Of a stretch of 64,000 nt of DNA, positions 35,201 through 47,154 are shown one piece after another. The translations under genes were made by a program, and so were the position numbers. Positions within the stretch are counted from its first letter, which is position 1, and each line of letters starts with the position of its first letter. The notes below the pieces were generated by a model, which was not told where the DNA came from, ran no database searches, and was given only the letters and a program-made list of their open reading frames with translations. This DNA is from Microthyrium microscopicum (Eukaryota; Ascomycota; Dothideomycetes; Microthyriales; Microthyriaceae). Location of the stretch: positions 760,217 through 824,216 of the forward strand of contig MU004240.1 in assembly GCA_010405405.1 (NCBI GenBank). The letters run 5' to 3'.

Positions 35201-38200
35201 CGCATCCCCTCACAACGAGTTATTCATGCTTTCCTAGTGTTTGGCGCGAGTGCAGAAGAATTCATGCATCTTATTGTACCAGCCATGGTCAGAATGTTCG
35301 ACAAGCCTGGACAGCCTACGGCAATTCGGAAATTATGCATAGAAACCATAGGACGGTTGTCTAGACGTGTGAATATTTCCGAATTTGCTTCCAAGGTTAT
35401 TCACCCTCTTGGACGAGTCCTTGCTGGGAACGACAATAGCCTAAAGCAGACCGCTTTGGATACTCTCAGTGCCTTGATCTTCCAGCTGGGCGAAGACTAC
35501 ATCCACTTCATTCCAACTATCAACAAAATCTTGGTTGCAAACAAAGTGCCTCATAGCAACTATGCTTTGATTGTGTCCAAACTACAAAAAGGAGAACCGT
35601 TGCCTCAAGATCTCAGCCCGGATAAGCACTATGGCGAGTACGACGATGACAACATGATTCCTGATGTGCAGTCAAAGAAGTTGGCTGTCAATCAACAACA
35701 TCTTAAAAGTGCTTGGACTGCATCGCAAAAGTCCACTCGGGATGATTGGGTGGAGTGGATGAGACGGTTTAGCGTTGAACTTCTTCGCGAGTCACCACAA
35801 CAAGCACTTCGAGCATGTACTGGCCTGGCTACCGTCTACTACCCAATTGCTCGAACTCTCTTCAATTCTGCCTTTGCGTCTTGCTGGACCGAGCTCTACG
35901 ATAGATTCCAAGAAGAACTCATCCGTGCGATTGAGACTGCTCTGACCTCTGCGGATATCCCTCCGGAGATCTTACAAATGCTACTCAACTTGCTAGAGTT
36001 TATGGAACGTAACGATACCAATCTGCCCATCGACGTTAGAACCGTCGGCATGTACGCAGCCAAGTGCCATGCCTACGCCAAAGCCCTCCATTACAAGGAA
36101 ATTGAGTTCAACTCACACCAAAACCCTAGTGCGGTTGAGGCATTGATTAAGATCAATAACCATCTACAACAATACGACGCTTCACTTGGTATCCTCCGAA
36201 AAGCTCAAGGCTACAACGATGTAGAGATGAAGGAGAAGTGGTACGAGAGCTTGTTCCGCTGGGACGAAGCGCTTGACGCTTACAGTAAACGCGAGTTGGA
36301 AGGTGGCGCGACGTTTGAGACAACATTTGGTAAAATGAGATGTTTGCACGCTCTCGGAGAATGGGACGTGCTGTCCAATCTAGCGCAGGACAAGTGGCGA
36401 CAAGCGAACAATGAGAACCGAAAGCTCATCGCTCCACTCGCGGCGGCGGCGGCATGGGGCTTGGGCCAGTGGGAATTGATGGACACTTACCTGTCCGTCA
36501 TGAAGAATTCTTCTCCAGATCGGGCCTTCTTTGGTGCTGTCTTGTCTATTCATCGGAATCAATTCGACGACGCACATATGCAAATCGACCGAGCCCGCAG
36601 CATGCTCGAAACGGAACTGGCTGCTCTCCTTGGAGAGTCCTACGATAGGGCGTACTTCCAGATCCTTAGAGTTCAGATGCTTGCAGAGCTTGAGGAGATC
36701 ATAATCTACAAGCACAATCACGACGATCCTGAGAGACTAGCTTCGATGCGCCATACTTGGATGAAACGTCTAAAGGGCTGTCAAGCGAATCCTGAAGTCT
36801 GGTCTCGTATGCTCAAAATTCGCGCCTTGGTCATCTCGCCCAAAGATAACGTGGAGATGTGGATAAAGTTTGCTAACCTTTGTCGCAAAAATCAGCGTAT
36901 GAGCCTAGCAGAAAAGGGCCTCAATTCTTTCTATGACACTAATGCTCCTGTCAGCGAGATCATCAAGACAGACGATATCTACTCGGTTTCTTATCCTGTG
37001 GCGTATGCAACCTTCAAATATGTCTGGTCTGCTGGTGAGCACGATAACGCCTTAACTGCGCTCAAATCTTTTAGCCAGAAGGTAGCAGACAACCTTCAAT
37101 TACGCCAACGCGAGCTCAGTTCTCGTCCTCGAGATCAGCAAGTCAACGGCACCTCGATTATGGACGCTAGAAATGAGTTTGTAGACCCTCCAATTCATAT
37201 AGCCATGTCCCCCGAACAGAAACAGATGGCAGAAGACTCCAAACTTCTTGCCAAATGTTACCTCAAGCAGGGAGAGTGGCAGGCAACGATCAACGACGGC
37301 GAGTGGGGCCCGGATACTGTCCAGGACATACTTGCAGCGTATAGCGCTGCCACCAAATACCATAAAGAGTGGTATAAAGCCTGGCATGCCTGGGCACTGG
37401 CAAACTTTGAAGTGGTCAACTCTTTTGCTTCAACTGGAGATCGACCGCAGACTGACTTGCCTGCGAACGTGATCTACGCTCACGTTGTTCCGGCAATTGA
37501 AGGTTTCTTCAAGTCGATTTCGCTGTGTTCGACAACGTCTTTGCAGGATACTCTTCGTCTTCTTACCTTATGGTTCGCACATGGTATCCATCCGGAGGTG
37601 AATACTGCCATCACCGATGGAATAAGCACTGTCAACGTTGACACATGGCTCGATGTCATACCACAACTATTGGCACGAATAAATCAACCCACTGCTCGAG
37701 TTCGGGCTTCAATCCATAAACTCATCAACGAGATTGGGCGTGCTCATCCTCAGGCCATGGTATTCCCGTTAACTGTGGCCATGAAGTCCAATACTTCAGG
37801 ACGCCTGCGCTCAGCAGTTCAGCTGATGGACGCCATGAGACAACATTCACCAGTCCTCGTTGAGCAGGCGGACCTCGTTAGCCACGAATTGATCCGTATC
37901 GCTGTTTTATGGCATGAGCTCTGGCACGAAGGCTTGGAAGAGGCTAGCAGATTGTATTACATCTCCCCCAAATCTAACATTGAATTATGCTAATCTAGAT
38001 TCCAGGTACTTTGGAGATCAAAATGTGCAAGGCATGTTCGACACCTTGACTCCTCTACACGAAATGCTTGACAAGGTATGTCAACACTAGAAGCCGTTTG
38101 GCTCAGACACTAACCTCTGCTCAGGGACCTGAAACACTTAGAGAAATCTCCTTTATTCATTCCTTTGGCCGAGAAATCAAAGAGGCACGCGATTGGTGCA

Positions 38201-39693
38201 CAAGCTTCCGACAAACACAGGATATTGCAGATCTCAACGCCGCTTGGGACTTGTACTATCAAGTTTTTAAGAAGATCAATCGACAACTCCCATCCTTAAT
38301 GACTTTGGAGATGCAGTACGTCTCACCAAAGCTTAAGAAGATCACCGATCTGGAGCTCGCGGTCCCAGGAACATATCACAGCAACAAGCCGGTGGTAAAA
38401 ATCGCTCGGTTTGAACCTATAGCATGGGTGATTCAATCTAAGCAACGACCGCGTCGACTACTCCTCAAAGGAGATGACGGAACCAACTACCAGTTCCTAC
38501 TCAAAGGCCACGAAGATCTTCGTCAAGACGAGCGTGTTATGCAGCTTGTGGCACTTTGCAATACACTGCTTGCAAATGATGCTGATTGCCGTAAACGCCA
38601 CCTGATGATACAAGGCTTTGCGGCCATACCCCTTTCCACACAATCCGGCTTGATCAGCTGGGTCCCCAACACCGAAACTATGCACGTCTTGATTAGGGAA
38701 TATAGAGAGAATAGGAAGATTCTGCTAAACATTGAGCACCGCATCATGTTGCAGATGGCGCCAGATTACGATTGCCTCACGCTCATGCAAAAGGTCGAAG
38801 TCTTTGGCTATGCCCTGGACAACACCACTGGCCAGGACTTGTGTCGAGTCCTATGGCTAAAGAGCAAGAGCGCAGAATCTTGGCTTGGCCGTCGAACAAA
38901 CTATACGCGCTCTTTAGCAGTCATGTCGATGGTTGGATATATTCTTGGATTGGGCGATCGTCACCCGTCGAATCTTATGCTGGATCGCATCACTGGAAAG
39001 GTTATTCACATCGATTACGGCGATTGTTTTGAAGTTGCCATGCATCGCGAGAAATACCCTGAACGTGTACCATTCCGTCTTACGCGTATGCTTACGTTCG
39101 CAATGGAAGTTAGTAACATCGAGGGTACTTATCGTACCGTATGCGAAGCTGTAATGCGCGTGCTACGACAAAACAAGGAGTCTGTCATGGCCGTTCTAGA
39201 AGCTGTAAGTTCCCCTCATATCATTTTCCTGCTTATTTCGCAATACTAATATGCTTCATAGTTCATCCACGATCCCCTCCTCACCTGGCGTCTCAACAAC
39301 CGCGAATCACCACCCGACACCAAATTCCCCACCGAGCGCCGCGGCAGCATCATGGGCGCCAACCTCGACCGCGACGGCCTCCCTGCCAACATGCCTGAGA
39401 CAGGCCGTCCAGAAGGGCCGTATCGTCCACGCACTCGCTCTAGTGTTGTCGCACACAACAACAATGGCGGGCCTACGAATGCTGCAAACGGCGCGGAAGA
39501 GCCAGATGCGCGAGAAGTACAGAATCAGCGTGCCATTGAGGTGCTGAAGCGCGTTAAAGAGAAGCTGACGGGTCGCGATTTCCACAACGAGCAAGCTCTT
39601 AAGGTGGACATGCAAGTGGATCGCTTGATTCGCGAAGCTACCAATCTCGAAAACCTGTGTCAGCACTATATCGGCTGGTGTTCATTCTGGTAG
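32218..39693 (+). CDS. tor: TOR serine/threonine protein kinase (2403 aa)
   Basis: Six exons: 32218-32273, 32331-32395, 32445-37953, 38006-38075, 38125-39204 and 39262-39693; all phases close. Long HEAT repeats fill residues about 20-1150, followed by the FAT domain (to about 1800). The FRB domain begins [19 protein letters not shown]; the Ser important for rapamycin-FKBP12 contact is present. The kinase domain follows, with the catalytic loop GDRHPSNLM (about 2177) and the metal motif HIDYGDCFE (about 2195). The FATC tail ends [15 protein letters not shown] controls growth, translation and autophagy from TORC1 and TORC2 on vacuolar and plasma membranes. The first two exons are tiny (56 and 65 bases) and are needed to start [19 protein letters not shown]. 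An oddity is the DYG in place of the usual DFG at the metal-binding motif. Confidence 0.97.
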
Positions 39694-40647
39694 AGACATT
39701 CGATGGGTCTCATGAGGACTTTATTCCCTCTTTTTGCATCGTTTTGGAAACTTTGCTTCGTCTTCGGTGCGGTGTTGTTGTCTTTTCTAGGTATGTACTA
39801 CTGTACGGTTGGGCTTTCTTGTTCCTGTAAACTTGTGGCTTTGTGACTTTGTGATTTGACTTGCGGTTTGCGGCTGGTGTTGTGTAAATACCCTCTTGTA
39901 AAGGGAGTTTTGGGCATAGAATCGGGCGAGAATGGGCACTACGGGTTAATAGGGGACTGGCCTTGTATTATGTTTTGCTTGGGATGGATTTATATCGAAT
40001 GCTATCCGTTCATGATCACACTGTTTCTTGTGATGCTATGGTTTTTGTGCTGCTATTGCCTGAGACAGCGACCGCCAGCCTCAGTTGTGAATGTATCACA
40101 GCCCCCATTTAGCTGTTCGGCGATGCCGACTTGGTGTCGCATGTGGCAAGTTGGAAACAGCCTTGAGAACTTGCGCAAGAACAGGCTCTGTGGGCTCGTC
40201 TATAGGTTGAGATCTTACCGCCTTCACAGGTTCGCTTGTTTCAATCAGGCTGACAAGCAAGTGCTCTCGACTAATTAATATTTACATGTGAAGCTTCTCC
40301 ATGCATAAAGCTGTCAGACGGCAATTGCTCAACCCTGCCAGGCTGTCACTACTGTTCCCAAAGAGCCGGACACGGGGACGGGGACGGCCCAATTGAAAGC
40401 CGCCTGCCAAATCCTTGCCCAACTACCTCAGAGCTCCTGCTATGAGCTTTATTCCGTTGTACTTCGGGCTTCACGATAGAATCAGGATAGCGGACTTAGA
40501 CGTCTGTAGCGCGAGTATTTCAGGCGTTCCGGTAGAATGCAATCCCGTTCGGCGCGAACAACATGCTTACTGAGCATTATATAAAAGACAAAGCCAAGTC
40601 CAAACTTCTCCAATCTTGAATCTCATCACCCCTATAGCTCTATCACA
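39694..40647. other. Intergenic region, no gene seen
   Basis: About 950 bases between TOR and the ABM gene. An open frame at 39856-40278 has Cys/Leu-rich, non-conserved content and was not called. A GGGGACGG duplication lies near 40373-40386. Confidence 0.45.
40578..40587 (+). promoter_or_regulatory. TATA box of the ABM monooxygenase gene
   Basis: TATATAAAAG lies 61 bases upstream of the ATG at 40648, a good match in sequence and position. Confidence 0.65.
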
Positions 40648-41021
40648 ATGACTACACCAGTTACAATCCATGTCACACTGCCTATCAAGGCTGGCAGCGA
40701 GGACGAGTTCTTCAAGGCCCTGAAGTTGCTCTTTGACGAAGCTTTGCAGGACGAAACATTACTACGGGCGGAGATTCTCACCAGCGCTGAACCGGGTACA
40801 ATCCGCATGGTGGAAGTCTGGAATGCCGACGATGCGACTTTGATGGCTGTGAGTTCTGGGTGTTTATGGTGCTTGCGTTTCCGCTGCTGATAGATGAGTA
40901 GAGACATGCGACTTGGCCGGCTTTTCAGACTTTTATAGCGGCTATTAAGCCTCTTTTGACTGGGCCTGTTGCGCGCGATGTGTTTTCGGCCAACTCGGAG
41001 TTCAGTTTTGCGAGGAAGTAG
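40648..41021 (+). CDS. Antibiotic biosynthesis monooxygenase (ABM) domain protein (106 aa)
   Basis: Exons 40648-40848 and 40902-41021. The spliced protein is MTTPVTIHVTLPIKAG...ending SANSEFSFARK. It shows one ABM ferredoxin-like fold: a first strand (VTIHVTLPIKAGSEDEFF), a helix, the strand TIRMVEVWNADDA, then WPAFQTFIAAIKPLLTG. ABM proteins are small dimeric cofactor-free oxygenases or binding proteins; many take part in quinone or polyketide chemistry, others in stress. The substrate is unknown. It lies just upstream of the P450 in the same direction, which may or may not be functional. The sequence carries a clear TATA box. Confidence 0.85.
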
Positions 41022-41859
41022 AAGTTATCAACAGGTCGAGGATAATCCATTGTATTGATTACGGACTGAAGGGTCTTGATTGTTGGGCATGAAGTAGAGA
41101 ATGCTGGTTCAAATAGGGGCAGGTTAGCAAATAGACGTTAAGATGGCGACCGTAATGTAACCCTCCATTGCCTCCATTAATCAGCTTTTTGCAAAGCCAA
41201 AAGCCACCGATATACTCGTCTTTATACAAAATCTGGTCGTAAATCGTACTCTCGTCCAATCAAGGGGCTGCCGAGCTGGACCGGGATGAAGCCGTAAATG
41301 CAATGTGCGCGACCCTGGCTGTCAGCGCTTGTTTTGGCCTTGCCTTGGACCATCCCCTTAAGCTTGGACTCAGTTGCACGAGACTGTGACATCTTTCATC
41401 ATTAATACTAGGTAGCCCACATGGCCGAGTCTCCTAGCTTGCAGCATCCCGTTGCCTCCATCTCCGCCCTGTGCTGCTCGGCATAACTAATGTTCAACTC
41501 CGTAGGACTTCACATATACGAAATGCATCCGATCTCCCGTCTCTGACCTCCAAAGCTGTAGCCTGCGTGTAGCTATAACTTTATATAACCTGGCTGTCTG
41601 CTTCGCTTGCTATTTCTACTTTACTTGCATTTTCAATCGGTCATCGTGCTTCATTACTTCCAAGTTGGCACATATACGATCACGAGCCTTCAATCACTGA
41701 AGGCCTTCGTTATTGCTTAAAGCATCTTCACTGCTGACTGATACTGTATTCTGCTCTCAAAACTTGTCACGAGTCTTGTGACTCTTTTCAGCAAGCATCG
41801 TCTTATAAGTAGACTGTTGCCCAGCTCTGGCCCCAAATTCCTCACTTTCCAGACCAATC
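41022..41859. promoter_or_regulatory. Promoter region of the P450 gene
   Basis: About 840 bases. TATATAACC near 41581 may be a TATA box, placing the leader at roughly 250 bases. No oleate-response-like or other site was assigned with confidence. Confidence 0.4.
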
Positions 41860-43532
41860 ATGGCTGTCGTAAAAGGACTAGAAGATGCCTTTGGCGCACT
41901 TGGGCATTACTCCATCGTCTCATTTGCACTAATTGCCTTTGTCGTCGTTCTCTCCATCAACTACTACTCATCCTATGCCCGCCAACAGAAATTTGCAAAG
42001 GAGCATGGCTGTAAACCCGTTGCAGCAAAATTCCCCCACAAAGACCCCATTTTCGGAATTGACCAAATCTACTCAAGAATCCAGAGCAGCAAGCGACACA
42101 CACTACTAGAAGACGGACTCAAGAACTTTCGCAAGCTTGGTACTACTTTTTCAGCCAAAGTTTTCGGCCTCAATATCATCAGCACCATCGAACCGGAGAA
42201 CGTCAAGACAATCCTATCCCTCAAATTCAAGGACTTTGGAATTGGCAATCGTGAAAAGACTCTCGGTCGCCTGCTTGGTCGTGGTATCTTTACCTCTGAT
42301 GGCGAGCCGTGGTCGCACTCCCGTGCAATGATCAGGCCCAACTTTGCCAGAGATCAAGTTGCAGATCTGGATGCCTTTGAACGCCATATACAGACTTTGT
42401 TCAAGCTCCTTCCTCGCGACGGCTCCAAGGTCGACCTCCAGGAATATTTCTTCAAATTCACCATTGACAGCGCCACTGAATTTCTGTTCGGCACATCTAC
42501 TGCCACGCTCAAAGCCAGTGCAAGCGGCGACAGTTCAACATCCTCCGAGGCCGGTTTCGCAGTCGCATTCAACCACGCGCAAGACAGTGTCGCCAAACGC
42601 GGACGCATAGGACTCCTCCGCGCATTCTACCGCGACCCCGCTGGCGATGAATCCATCCGCATCTGCCACGAATTCGTCGACCAATATGTCGACGAAGCCG
42701 TGCGGTACCGCGAACGCATCGAAGATCTTGAGAAGAAGGGCGGCGAGCCAAAGGAGGAAAAGTACGTCTTCTTGCACGAGCTAGCCCGTCAAATCAAGGA
42801 TAAGAAACAACTACGTGACGAACTTCTCAACGTTCTACTCGCTGGACGTGACACCACTGCCAGCTTGTTGAGTAACATGTGGTTCGTGATTGCTCGCCGT
42901 CCAGATATTTTTGCCAAATTGCGCGCTGAAGTCGAGGAGACGCTGCAAGGACGTACGCCGACATATCAGGAATTGCGCAATATGAAGTATCTCAAGTACT
43001 GCATGAATGAATGTAAGTGTCTCATCATTGTGTTGTTCGACTCAAAGATCTGACAATTCTAGCCCTCCGTCTGCATCCCGTTGTACCTGCCAATTCGCGT
43101 GTCGCCTACCATGACACTTTCCTGCCTCTTGGCGGCGGAAAGGACGGAAAGTCACCACTGTTCATCAAGGCTGGTACCATTGTTGCCTACTGGACATATG
43201 CCATGCACCGCCGATATGACTACTACGGCGAGGATGCCGACGAGTTCAAGCCAGAGCGCTGGGAATCTCTGCGCCCAGGCTGGGAGTATCTGCCTTTTAA
43301 CGGTGGTCCAAGGTACGTTTTCCCTTAAATCTATAAAATTATAGCAAACTAACGAGATATCAGAATCTGCCTTGGTCAACAATACGCCCTCACAGAAGCA
43401 GGCTACGTAACAGTCCGCCTGCTCCAAGAGTTCCAAAACGTCGAGACTCGCGACCCCGAGCAATGGGCCGAGAGTCTGACATTAACGCTATGCTCGAAGA
43501 ACGGCACACAAGTTGCATTAACGCCCGCATAA
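41860..43532 (+). CDS. Cytochrome P450, CYP52-like (523 aa)
   Basis: Exons 41860-43012, 43063-43312 and 43364-43532; phases close. A membrane anchor spans about residues 18-36 ([19 protein letters not shown]). The I-helix oxygen-binding motif is [10 protein letters not shown] (about 327-336), the K-helix ExxR is ESLRLHP, the PERF-type motif is FKPERWE, and the haem loop is FNGGPRICLGQQ with the Cys ligand. The overall form ([38 protein letters not shown]) matches CYP52-type enzymes, ER-bound omega-hydroxylases of n-alkanes and fatty acids. It could hand omega-hydroxy acids to the alcohol oxidase at 19.7-22 kb, though the two are not adjacent. The exact CYP subfamily needs a tree. Confidence 0.94.
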
Positions 43533-43729
43533 GGGGACCACCACCATTGACACAACAAGCAACTGGAGAGCGTTATAGGCTTATTGCTCGCATCTAATAT
43601 TGTATACTAGAATTATCACTTGGCATCTCCTTACTACACAGCACGAGGCTGAAGTCACAGCATGAATGAATGGCATATTTTATACTTGTTCATGTTCTTG
43701 TCATTCAATAACTCATGCTACTAGTTTGT

Positions 43730-43991
43730 CTATTTCGTGGCCGGTTGTTCACCGCCTTTGAGATGCAATCCACCTCCACTTGCTGCCGCACCTTCTAATT
43801 TCCCTCCTGCTTCATGTTCTGGCATATCTGCAACCTTGTCTAAGCGGCCGACCTTGGTTGGCTTGTATCTGTTAGCTCCGATACCTCGTACATCAGACTG
43901 AGGTGCTTACCTTGTCTGTGCCGCTACCGTGGGTGATGTTGCCCTCTTCAAATGGGCCGTTATCTGAAGATCCGTCTCCGTTGCGTGGCAT
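43730..43991 (-). CDS. Small hydrophilic protein, hydrophilin-like (70 aa)
   Basis: Exons in reading order are 43991-43911 and 43861-43730. The acceptor at TACAAG is chosen because it alone keeps the frame; a branch-type CTAAC lies ten bases before it. The 70-residue product starts MPRNGDGSSDNGPFEEGN and is rich in Gly, Glu, Lys and Asp without any hydrophobic core, like LEA or hydrophilin stress proteins of fungi. It has no signal peptide or membrane helix. The function is unknown; protection under desiccation or osmotic stress is an inference from composition and from an AGGGG site upstream. It converges on the P450 gene. Confidence 0.7.
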
Positions 43992-44958
43992 GGTGATTGT
44001 GTAAGGCTGTGTATGAAGTTGTTGAGGAATGTAGGTGACTGTCTGAAAGTTGTGGTGGAGAGATGCAAGTTCTTGTTTCCAAGCTCTCAGGGGAATTTCG
44101 TCTTATAAGTTTTGCTTAAATATCGGTGCTCGTGATGTGACGTCTGAAGCACAAGGGAGGTACCAAAAATGGTAAGGCTGACGTCAAATATGATGCTATT
44201 CAGACTGGAGCTCCCCAGAGCCCCACAAGGGTCTGATGATCATAAGTTTTTCGAAAGGGCGTTTCAGAAGAAGTCGATGGATGGTTTTCGAAAATGCTCA
44301 AAATTATATCTTTCTCCTTGAAAACGGCCTACGCGACCGGTTTCTTGCTGCTGGACCATGTATCGCCCAAATGTGGCAAGTACCGTAGCATAACCGGAGC
44401 TATTTCCTAACATGACCGTCACAGGGTATGAGAGAAAGAGCGAATTTCGGATACCTATTCGAGCGTAAAAGATCCAACATGCTTTCAAAATCATCTTATT
44501 TCCTCTATTTTTTTTTGGTCCTGATCGTTTGTAACATAATTGTTCATGACTTGTATGATAAACGTCTTGAACTATCAAGGTGATCCTATATCAAGAACTG
44601 ATCTATCCAGCGACCATATATAGCAAAGACTTGAAGATGGCGCTTTTTTTTTCGTCGATCACCGTATCACTTTTGACGGGTTCGGTCTTGGTAGAATATA
44701 CGAACAGCATGCAGTGTATCACAGCCTGGTTTCTGAGCAATCGTGCATGAGCTGGCCTCCCACTGCGCCCCATTGGAGCTACCCACCACAAGTTGCGAGC
44801 AACAGAGAGACTTTCTCTTCTTTATCCACAGGCCCCATTTTCATTGCCCATTAAGCAGTCCGTTTGTATAGCTTCGGTCTGTCCACGCCCAGATTGAAGC
44901 GGCACCATCTCATCTAGACGAATTTCTATGGTCCCTGCTTCAGACCAATACCTCTCCA
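43992..44958. promoter_or_regulatory. Divergent promoter region, hydrophilin / HET gene
   Basis: About 970 bases. Two homopolymer T runs (near 44510 and 44646) and one STRE-like site occur. No gene is supported; open frames at 44264-44791 on the minus strand lack conserved content. Confidence 0.45.
44089..44093 (+). promoter_or_regulatory. STRE-like AGGGG site
   Basis: AGGGG about 100 bases upstream of the hydrophilin ATG at 43991. A five-base motif is weak alone; it gains interest from similar sites near the other stress-type genes in the window. Confidence 0.35.
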
Positions 44959-46692
44959 ATGTGGTTAATCAACACAAGCACATATCGCCTGGAGCATTTC
45001 ATCGACCACACAGTAGTGAAATATGCAATTCTGTCACACACCTGGGGAGACAATGAGCTTCTTTTCCAGGATATCTCTGGACCAGATGGGGCCGAAAGAG
45101 CTCGGAACAATGTCAAAGTGCGCTACACATGCGAGCAGGCAAAGAAAGATGGTCTCCATTACGCTTGGATCGATACCTGTAGCATCGACAAGCGTAGTAG
45201 CGCTGAGTTGAGCGAAGGTATAAACTCCATGTGGAACTACTATCAAGCGGCGACGTGCTGCTACGCCTTCCTCGTGGATGTTGATACTGGTAAATATGAC
45301 AATTCAAAGTTCGGGGTTGATGTCTTGTCCGACTACAATTCCATGACAAAATATCCGGGGCTTGCCACGCAAGAGTATCAGCGCTTGCGCCAACGGTTTG
45401 AGGATTCTCGATGGTTTAAGCGCTGCTGGACTTTGCAGGAGCTTATAGCACCGGAGGAAGTCATATTCTTTGATAACGAATGGCAACGAGTGGGATCTCG
45501 AAATGGCCTGTGTGGGATCATCTCGAAAGCTACGCAAATAGACATCCAGATACTCAATACACCTCGACAGCGCTTGAGCTATTTCAGTATTGCCAAACGC
45601 ATGTCCTGGGCCTCCCATCGAAAAGCTACACGGTTAGAGGATGAGGCATACTCTTTACTCGGAATATTCGGCGTCAACATGCCCATGCTATACGGCGAGG
45701 GTCGCAAGGCGTTCAGGCGTTTGCAAGAGGAAATCATTCGCTACTCAACAGATCTATCCATCTTCGCTTGGGACAACCATAACGACGTACGTACACTCCA
45801 GGACAGTGAGCTTTTGGCACAATCACCCCAAGACTTCCAACACTGCAACCGCATTATCAGCCACTCGACAGCAACCAGTTCATTTCAGTTGACTAATGCT
45901 GGTCTGGAGGGGAGTTTTCATTACTACCGTAACGCAGCCGCTCTCATGTGTTCCCGCGATGAGTACCCGGAGAGAATTCTTGCTCTTCCTTTACACAACG
46001 CGCGCATAATATCTAGTGAAAATGTCCTTGTGGAACACATCGCTGCTCTGCCGAGCGATATACGGGCTCGTCTTGACACGATTCACTTGGAAGAGATGAA
46101 AGATGCCACAGTACAAAAACTAGTCATCCTTCGAGAACGTCCCTATGAATCAAGTACAATGTTTGTACGTCTGGAAAGAGCAGAGTCATCTCAGCCTCTC
46201 AGTTTGCGCCAGTCAATAGCAGACACGGGCCAATATCGATTCGAGACAAGCGCAAAGTTCCCTTGCACTCTTTGCACCTTTACCGGCATAGATCAGATTC
46301 ATGGTGCGATTCTTGTAGATGTTCGGTGGGAGACGGGGCAAGCGCTGAGTTGCGCAGCTATATGCTTCGCTGTATTCTATGATAGTGAGCTACAGGCTCT
46401 TGGTATCTATACAACGGTCACGCTTCTATCTGAGGCGCGGGTCAAGGGCCAGGAAGACAAGGTATTGAAGAAACTGTTGGCGAAACTGCTTGACTTTAAT
46501 ACAGCACCAATGACGTTGACATTGGAGCCTGATCCAGGTGGCAGTGATCGTCTTGTCAATGAAGGTGGTGCAGCATTCGCGGACGTGAATAACGGTCTGA
46601 AGTGCCGTTGGAGGTTGTATGCCAACTTCACGATGAGCCCAATCCCAGCAGTCATCATGCGGTTCCATATATCAGATCAGCTTTCTATATAG
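44959..46692 (+). CDS. HET-domain protein (577 aa)
   Basis: Single exon with ATG at 44959. The N-terminal part follows the HET pattern of fungal incompatibility proteins: YAILSHTWGDNELLFQDI (about residues 22-39), then ARNNVKVRYTCEQAKKDGL, AWIDTCSIDK, and SRWFKRCWTLQELIAPEEVIFF. The further block RKATRLEDEAYSLLGIFGVNMPMLYGEG is a common continuation in this family. The HET fold is related to TIR domains and triggers cell death after non-self recognition. No ankyrin, WD or NACHT partner domain follows; the C-terminal 330 residues are unassigned. HET genes are numerous and variable, so the specific role is unknown. Confidence 0.93.
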   Translation: MWLINTSTYRLEHFIDHTVVKYAILSHTWGDNELLFQDISGPDGAERARNNVKVRYTCEQAKKDGLHYAWIDTCSIDKRSSAELSEGINSMWNYYQAATCCYAFLVDVDTGKYDNSKFGVDVLSDYNSMTKYPGLATQEYQRLRQRFEDSRWFKRCWTLQELIAPEEVIFFDNEWQRVGSRNGLCGIISKATQIDIQILNTPRQRLSYFSIAKRMSWASHRKATRLEDEAYSLLGIFGVNMPMLYGEGRKAFRRLQEEIIRYSTDLSIFAWDNHNDVRTLQDSELLAQSPQDFQHCNRIISHSTATSSFQLTNAGLEGSFHYYRNAAALMCSRDEYPERILALPLHNARIISSENVLVEHIAALPSDIRARLDTIHLEEMKDATVQKLVILRERPYESSTMFVRLERAESSQPLSLRQSIADTGQYRFETSAKFPCTLCTFTGIDQIHGAILVDVRWETGQALSCAAICFAVFYDSELQALGIYTTVTLLSEARVKGQEDKVLKKLLAKLLDFNTAPMTLTLEPDPGGSDRLVNEGGAAFADVNNGLKCRWRLYANFTMSPIPAVIMRFHISDQLSI

Positions 46693-47154
46693 AAAATCAC
46701 GTATTGCCTTCAAAGCACAGTCAAAGAAGAAGATTCAGGAGGACTTCCCGAAGAATGAAAGATATGATAGTATGGTTTGTAGCACTCTTGATTTGATATT
46801 GCTACTTGGACTGGTTCCTGTCCATTGATGCTCGCTGTAAACATTCATCCCAGATCACACTAGTAATCTATCCGTCCCTGAATAATAGTATATAATACAG
46901 TAAATTTTTGTCGAGTCTCTCACGACTGCCATGACCTCTTCGCCGAGATCCCCAAAAGAACACCGTTTAAAATCACAAACCAAAACCTCATCTCCATTTC
47001 ACGTCACTTCTTTGCAACAAGAACTTTGTGTCGACATCTCTTCACTTTCAGAGGAGCAGAAGAGATCAAAGAGCCTGTTCAGGCTTCCAAGACCCAGCGA
47101 AAGTGCCAGTCCGCGCAATACTACATGGTTAGCCCACTCACATTGATTGTTAAT
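46693..47154. other. Convergent intergenic region, HET gene / hacA
   Basis: 462 bases between two stop codons. A plus-strand frame from ATG 46931 is antisense to the likely hacA 3' UTR and shows no domain. Confidence 0.45.

Noticed and set aside
39856-40278. Plus-strand frame of 140 codons after TOR
   Set aside because: Cys/Trp/Leu-rich composition typical of chance frames; probably the TOR 3' UTR.
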